A stretch of 64,000 bases of DNA from NCBI GenBank assembly GCA_903932155.1, contig CAIZFH010000229.1, forward strand, positions 1 through 64,000. Direction: 5' to 3'. The DNA is from an uncultured Granulicella sp. GTDB lineage: Bacteria; Acidobacteriota; Terriglobia; Terriglobales; Acidobacteriaceae. This document shows positions 59,428 to 64,000 of the stretch, piece after piece (position 1 is the stretch's first letter; each line of letters begins with the position of its first letter). The translations under genes were made by a program, and so were the position numbers. Below the pieces are notes generated by a model. It ran no database searches. It saw only the letters and a program-made list of their open reading frames with translations, and was not told the origin of the DNA.

Positions 59428-61662
59428 TTATCGCAACATTGCAACCACGGCATCGCGGGGTGGGACGTTCATGGTGAACTTGCGTCCAGTCTGCGTGATG
59501 TGCGACTGTCCCCAGGCGTCGATCGCGGATTGAAATTCGCCGGTGGACGCAGCCAGCGTAATGGTCACCTGCTTCGCCTCCCGCGTCGGATTGGTCACCC
59601 ATAGGTGGGTTCCACCCACTCCCTGATGCAGTCGCGCCTGCAATGTGGGGTCGTCGATGGCGACCTGCTGGGTCAGTCCGGCGAGTTTGAGAAAGCCGGC
59701 AAACAACTCCTTTGTTGCAGCGCCATGATGCAAGTAGTATCCCGCTCCGGGAAAGGAGCCGATGAGCAGGGTTCGCCCCTGGCCAAATGTATTCTCGACA
59801 GCGGCGGTGTTGCCATTGGAGTATTGGCCTGCCGCCTTGCCTCCATGCAGATCGTAGTCCTGGCGAAAGTAGCGGCCATAGATTTTGCTTCCCTTCACTT
59901 CAAGCATCAACTGTTCGGAGAGGTCCGGATCGAATTCGACAACCTTCTCGCGCGCGCCAAACAACTCATCGAGGCCGAAGTTCGGCTGGACCGTGCCAAC
60001 ATGGCCGTGATCGCCGAAGTAAGCCGGCAGCCCTTCGCAGATCAAGGTTCCACCATTCTGCACATATTTCTTCAGCCGGTCGGCGGTCTCGCGCTTCAAC
60101 ATAACGGGGTAGGAGAGATAGACGAGTTTGTACTCGTCGATATTCTCCAGAGCTACAAAATCCGCCAGGATATTCTGGTCGAAGAATGCCTGATACGCGC
60201 CTTTGGTCGATTGGGCATAGTACGCAGTATCCCCTTGCTGCACATAATTGAAGAGTTCGGACTCTGGAATGAAGAGCAGGCCAACATCGCCCTTCACTGG
60301 TTTGGACTGCCACACATCCGCGTGCGAGTTTGCCCACTTTGCCACGTTGCCCGCCATCTCTGCCCGCGGAGTGACGGAGCCATCCATGGCGAACGCGCCG
60401 AACGCGCCAAAGAGCGGCCCATCCAGCAACGGTCTCCATCGCGGATACAGGATGCCTCTGGCACCGCACGCGCAGGAGATGAGGTTCCAGATGCGCACAT
60501 CCTCCGCGTCAGGCTGGCGGCCATCTTCCCGTGGCCGTCCAATCACCTGCGGCTGCATCCACAGTGGACCGGCCTCTGCCTCGGCGTGCCAGAACGGCTT
60601 GTCGCGCGCTCCTGCCCGCACAAGATCCATCGCCTGATATTGCAGCCACGGCGCATTACCGTGCCGCGACGCCACCCACGTCAAACCCCACACGTCCATC
60701 ATCGCGGCAGAGCGCCATTCGTTGTGCGCGGAGGAGGGCAGCGTCTCCAGCGTGCCCGCAACTCCGTGCGCGCAGATCAAATGGTGCGGATCGAGCCTGC
60801 GAAATAGATCGACGCGCCACTTCAGCATGCGAAACGCGTCGTCGATGCGAAACTGCAACCAGTCCAGGCCCTCCGCATATCCGCCCAGGTTCTCGGGTGG
60901 TTCCACCTGGTCCCACGTCTCGTAGCTGTAGCGTCCCCACGCCTTGCCCAGAGCTTGCAGCGATCCATAACGCGTACGCAACCACTCGCGCAGCCTCTGT
61001 TTGCTGCCTTCGCAGTAGCAGTTCATCTTCCTCGCGCCGCCACCGGCGTAGGTGTTCTCGTTCCACAGATCGTAGCCAAGCAGCGCAGGATGGTTTCTAT
61101 AGCGCAGGACCAACGCAGTCAGAAATCTTTCGGCTGCGGCCTGCGCCTCCGGATTATCCAGGCACAGACCGGGAAAGCCGCCGACCGCTGTGCTTTCGCC
61201 AATCTCGCTGTTCTGTACCGATCCATCGCTCGACTTATACCGCGCTGCTGCGTACCTGTGGAAGGCCCACTCGGGCGCATTGGTGGTGAACTCCCCGATG
61301 ATCACTTTTAGTCCGTTCGCCGCGGCAAGATCCATCATGCGGTCGTAGTCGGCCCAGTCGAACTTTCCAGGAGCCACCTCGATTGCGCCCCACAGGAACC
61401 AGTGGCGCATGGTATTCATGCCAACGCGCGCCGCCGTCTGGTGGTCTCGCGCCCAATCTTCAGCAGGCGGATTCGATTTGCGGAAGTACACCGCGCCGTA
61501 GGGAAATACGGACCCCATGGCAACTTCCTTCGACTGCTGCAGCTGCTGCGCGAGCGCGTCTGCGTTGACCTCCATAGCCGGCAATCCGACTGCGGCGGAT
61601 GCGCTTAAGAGGGCTGCCGTCCGCACAAACTCTCTGCGTGTAACTTCCAGGTCACCCTTCAT
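59428..61662 (-). CDS. Tat-exported GH42-like beta-galactosidase
   Basis: 744 residues. N-terminal Tat signal VTRREFVRTAALLSASAAVG. The barrel starts GAVYFRKSNPPAEDWARD with VGMNTMRHWFLWGAIEVAPGKFDW. The acid/base Glu lies in GYDLWNENTYAGGG and the likely nucleophile in KPFWHAEAEAG, followed by the GH42 trimerisation-type domain (LVYLSYPVMLKRETADRLKKYV, GGTLICEGLPAYFGD) and a small C-terminal beta domain. Four Cys near the barrel centre (KMNCYCEG and CACG) could relate to metal binding. First gene of the leftward pectin unit; divergent from the GH28-OmpA fusion. Confidence 0.87.
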   Translation of the reverse strand: MKGDLEVTRREFVRTAALLSASAAVGLPAMEVNADALAQQLQQSKEVAMGSVFPYGAVYFRKSNPPAEDWARDHQTAARVGMNTMRHWFLWGAIEVAPGKFDWADYDRMMDLAAANGLKVIIGEFTTNAPEWAFHRYAAARYKSSDGSVQNSEIGESTAVGGFPGLCLDNPEAQAAAERFLTALVLRYRNHPALLGYDLWNENTYAGGGARKMNCYCEGSKQRLREWLRTRYGSLQALGKAWGRYSYETWDQVEPPENLGGYAEGLDWLQFRIDDAFRMLKWRVDLFRRLDPHHLICAHGVAGTLETLPSSAHNEWRSAAMMDVWGLTWVASRHGNAPWLQYQAMDLVRAGARDKPFWHAEAEAGPLWMQPQVIGRPREDGRQPDAEDVRIWNLISCACGARGILYPRWRPLLDGPLFGAFGAFAMDGSVTPRAEMAGNVAKWANSHADVWQSKPVKGDVGLLFIPESELFNYVQQGDTAYYAQSTKGAYQAFFDQNILADFVALENIDEYKLVYLSYPVMLKRETADRLKKYVQNGGTLICEGLPAYFGDHGHVGTVQPNFGLDELFGAREKVVEFDPDLSEQLMLEVKGSKIYGRYFRQDYDLHGGKAAGQYSNGNTAAVENTFGQGRTLLIGSFPGAGYYLHHGAATKELFAGFLKLAGLTQQVAIDDPTLQARLHQGVGGTHLWVTNPTREAKQVTITLAASTGEFQSAIDAWGQSHITQTGRKFTMNVPPRDAVVAMLR

Positions 61663-61734
61663 CGCTTTTCCCTTCCTCGATCAAGAACTGCTTCCGCGGT
61701 CTGCAACGGAACTACGCATGGGGCAGTATAGAGG

Positions 61735-61745
61735 GTATTCAATAC
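61735..61745. promoter_or_regulatory. Palindrome GTATT-C-AATAC in the divergent region
   Basis: It lies 73 bp before the GH42 start and 94 bp before the GH28-OmpA start, within the 176-bp region between the two divergent units. Another GATAC follows nine bases later. Candidate operator or core promoter part. Confidence 0.3.
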
Positions 61746-61803
61746 AGGGCGATACAGCGGTTTATTTCAGCGTGTATGCTGGGGCACGATGTCAATGCGC
61801 CTC

Positions 61804-61815
61804 CTGCAATTGCAG
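61804..61815. promoter_or_regulatory. Perfect 12-bp palindrome CTGCAATTGCAG before the GH28-OmpA gene
   Basis: It lies 23 bp upstream of the ATG at 61839, directly before the ribosome-binding site. In this place a bound repressor would block expression. Confidence 0.35.
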
Positions 61816-61838
61816 TGAGGAAGACGGAGGACAACACG

Positions 61839-63878
61839 ATGGCGAAGCAGAGGATTTTGTGCTTGGTGGCCGTTTCACTGCTCTTGTGCGGATGGTGCGG
61901 AGATGGGATAGCGCAAGCTCCGCCAGCAAGCAGCAAGTCCGTGTTCAACATTCTGGATTATGGCGCTCACAGGGATGGCTCGGCGAGTTCCACCGAGGCG
62001 TTTCGCAGGGCCATTGCAGCGGCTCAAAAGGTGGGCGGAGGCACGGTATATGTGCCTGCCGGCAAGTACACAACCGGACCGATCCAGATGGTGAGCAATC
62101 TGACGCTCGACTTCGACGCAGGCTCGATCGTGCACTTTCCGGCGACTATTCTTCCACTCACTCCGGGGCGGCAACAGGGAGTCGAGACGCCAACGCCCAT
62201 CCCGCTGATTGGCGGGCATGATCTGGAGAATGTAGCTGTAATTGGCCGGGGCATATTGACGACCAACAATCTGGACTGGATGCGTTTGCACTCGCGCGCG
62301 CTGCGCTCGGTGAACGACGCAGGCAGCGCCAACGGAGCGAATTGGGAGCGTTTGCTGACGGACCTGGAGGCACAGAAGCCAATCTCGCCGGATGAGTATC
62401 AGGCGGCGGCTTCAGAGTTGCGGCCATCGTTCATACGGTTCAAGGATAGCAAGAACATACGTATCGACGGGCTGCGCTTCATTGGATCGTCGATGTGGAC
62501 GATGCATCTGCTGTACAGCGAAAATGCGGTGGTGCAGAACCTGGTGATCGAGGCGTATCCCGGGGTCCATGCCGATGGCATCGTGATCGATTCCAGCCGC
62601 TTCGTCCGGCTGGAAAATGATTACATCGACGCCGGCGATGATGGGCTGGTGATCAAGTCCGGCAAGGACCGCGACGGATTGCGGGTGAACCGTCCGACGG
62701 AGAACGTGACCATCACGAACTGCACGGTGCATCATGCGCAGTCGGCGCTGGCGATTGGCAGCGAGACCTCGGGCGGCGTGCGCAATGTGGTGGCAAGCAA
62801 CATTACGGCAATTGATACGGTGAACGGAATCCACATGAAGAGCCGTCGCGGACGAGGCGGTGTGGTGGAGAACATACGTTTCGATAACTGGACGATGGAG
62901 AACGTGGGCTCGGCCATTACCATATCGGATGCGGGCTACCAGATGGAGGGCGAAGCGCCCGATCCCGGCACCGGCGCTGTGTCTCCGCGAACGCCCATCT
63001 ACCGCGATATCGCGGTAAGCCACATAACGATCAATGGGGCAGGGGGTCTGATCGACGTCAGCGGGCTCGAGGAGATGCCGCTGACCGGCGTGCGGATCAG
63101 CGATGTGGTCGGGACTGGACGCCGGGGCTTGGTCGGCTCCTACACGAACGATCTGGAGTTGCATAATGTGCAGCTCAATGTGGAGTCGGGGCCTGCCTTC
63201 CGCATGACGCATTCCACCAACCTCGAGTTGGACGATGTGAGCACGCGCAAACCGATTCAGGGCACGCCGGTGATTCGACTGGAGGAGACGCCGGGAGCGG
63301 TGGTTCGCAACAGCAGGGCCTATCCAGGAACGAGCGTATTTTTGTCGACGCCAGAGGGAGAACTCAACAGCATCGTGTTCCAGTCGAACATGATGGCCAA
63401 CGCCGCAACGCCAACCGCAGCAGGGACGCTATCGAGCCGCGCCATTACGACTGCCAGGACAAGAGATGCCTGCCTGGTGCAGTTCGATATCGATCTCAAA
63501 CATCCGACAGAAGTTGGCAACGAGGCAATCACGTGCCTGAATATCATCGCTGCGGACCTGAAGCGCAGCCCCAGCGCGGCGCTGGCGCTGATAGGCAATG
63601 ACGGAATGCGCAAATTGGGAGCGGAGTCCTCAATCGTCAGCGCGGAGGATGCTGCGCAGCGTGCGCGCAACAGCCGAGATTACCTGGTCAAGGAGAAGGG
63701 CATCGATCCCGCCCGGGTTCAGCTGTATGTTGGCGAGCCGAAGATAGCAGGCCCTGAGGATATCGACCGCGAGGAAGCGCAGATGGTTGCTGGAACCGTA
63801 TTCGAAGGAAATGTGGAGACAGTTCTGGTTCCACAGGGCGCGGAGTTGAAGTACCAGGGCCTGACTGCGATCAAGTAG
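61839..63878 (+). CDS. GH28-family exo-acting pectinase fused to an OmpA-like C-terminal domain
   Basis: 679 residues from ATG 61839 (GGAGG nine bases upstream). Signal peptide KQRILCLVAVSLLLCGWCGDGIAQ. Residues about 35-530 are a beta-helix with FNILDYGAHRDGSASSTEAF, GVHADGIVIDSS, DAGDDGLVIKSGKDRDG, IAIGSETSGG-like ALAIGSETSGGV and GIHMKSRRGRGG, the layout of exo-polygalacturonases. Residues about 545-650 (CLVQFDIDLKHP, EVGNEAITCLNIIAADLKRS, AQRARNSRDYLVKEKGIDPARVQLYVG) match an OmpA/MotB-like peptidoglycan-binding domain. The fusion suggests an enzyme held at the cell envelope. Divergent from the GH42 gene. Confidence 0.85.
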   Translation: MAKQRILCLVAVSLLLCGWCGDGIAQAPPASSKSVFNILDYGAHRDGSASSTEAFRRAIAAAQKVGGGTVYVPAGKYTTGPIQMVSNLTLDFDAGSIVHFPATILPLTPGRQQGVETPTPIPLIGGHDLENVAVIGRGILTTNNLDWMRLHSRALRSVNDAGSANGANWERLLTDLEAQKPISPDEYQAAASELRPSFIRFKDSKNIRIDGLRFIGSSMWTMHLLYSENAVVQNLVIEAYPGVHADGIVIDSSRFVRLENDYIDAGDDGLVIKSGKDRDGLRVNRPTENVTITNCTVHHAQSALAIGSETSGGVRNVVASNITAIDTVNGIHMKSRRGRGGVVENIRFDNWTMENVGSAITISDAGYQMEGEAPDPGTGAVSPRTPIYRDIAVSHITINGAGGLIDVSGLEEMPLTGVRISDVVGTGRRGLVGSYTNDLELHNVQLNVESGPAFRMTHSTNLELDDVSTRKPIQGTPVIRLEETPGAVVRNSRAYPGTSVFLSTPEGELNSIVFQSNMMANAATPTAAGTLSSRAITTARTRDACLVQFDIDLKHPTEVGNEAITCLNIIAADLKRSPSAALALIGNDGMRKLGAESSIVSAEDAAQRARNSRDYLVKEKGIDPARVQLYVGEPKIAGPEDIDREEAQMVAGTVFEGNVETVLVPQGAELKYQGLTAIK

Positions 63879-63931
63879 ACCAGGGCCGCGTGAACGGATG
63901 CGAACGACGCGGCGGCTACAGAGAAGGACAT

Positions 63932-64000
63932 ATGATGACGAGCAAACGTAATTTGAAGTTACTGGCTGCGGTGCTGGCAACCGCCAGTATGTTGTGCGCA
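63932..64000 (+). CDS. Start of an exported protein (runs off the window)
   Basis: From ATG 63932 or 63935, with AAGGA just upstream, 22-23 codons are open to the edge. They encode a signal peptide start (MTSKRNLKLLAAVLATASML). It follows the GH28-OmpA gene by 53 bp in the same direction and is probably the next gene of that unit. The mature product is not visible. Confidence 0.6.
   Translation, partial: MMTSKRNLKLLAAVLATASMLCA

Overview
The window looks like chromosomal DNA of a GC-rich soil or plant-litter member of the Acidobacteriota, most likely class Terriglobia (Acidobacteriaceae, in the neighbourhood of Granulicella, Terriglobus or Edaphobacter). This is inference. It rests on a TIGR03435-type secreted protein typical of soil acidobacteria, several Tat-exported glycoside hydrolases, the pectin-degrading gene content and many short palindromic intergenic repeats. 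I saw no rRNA, tRNA, CRISPR array, integrase or transposase.

Positions 1-11271 hold the start of an SDR oxidoreductase, an OmpA-family envelope protein, an isolated GvpL/GvpF-like gene, a secreted alpha-L-rhamnosidase-like enzyme, valS, nadC and small membrane or secreted proteins. Positions 11585-18928 are a mostly co-directional block: birA, coaX, an unknown conserved protein, an RlmD/TrmA-type RNA methyltransferase and comEC, with an HXXEE membrane protein convergent to coaX. A RelB/RelE-type toxin-antitoxin pair, a polygalacturonase, a DUF2252 gene, an M1 aminopeptidase and a DUF3788 gene follow. Positions 25757-30709 read leftward as tkt, rpiA, pgl and glk (sugar phosphorylation and pentose phosphate pathway). 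Then come superoxide dismutase, the TIGR03435 gene, serA, an FmdB zinc ribbon protein, gatB, mfd and an Hsp15-like S4 protein.

From about 43 kb to the end lies a plant-polysaccharide island. A GH35-like plus GH2 pair reads leftward. A divergent rightward unit carries an unknown secreted TIM-barrel-like protein, an MFS transporter and a tartrate dehydrogenase-type enzyme. A probable five-gene leftward unit (61662 to 52435) carries a GH42 beta-galactosidase, a PL4 rhamnogalacturonan lyase, a GH28 enzyme, a D-tartrate dehydratase and a dicarboxylate symporter. Divergent from it is a GH28 enzyme with an OmpA-like C-terminal domain. Together these would cut the rhamnogalacturonan backbone, remove galactan side chains and take up and oxidise organic acids such as tartrate.

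The strongest unexplained signal is a layer of repeats over ordinary genes. There are eleven copies of a roughly 31-73 bp palindromic element (GGGTGCCCCAT...GTGGG), one of them read in frame inside valS. There are ten arrays of 7-bp tandem repeats, four inside genes (valS, birA, the RNA methyltransferase twice, the aminopeptidase, giving five of the ten arrays) and three directly in front of start codons. A three-copy intergenic element has a G5AG6-8 tract. Two tandem duplications, of about 275 and 147 bp, contain the palindromes.
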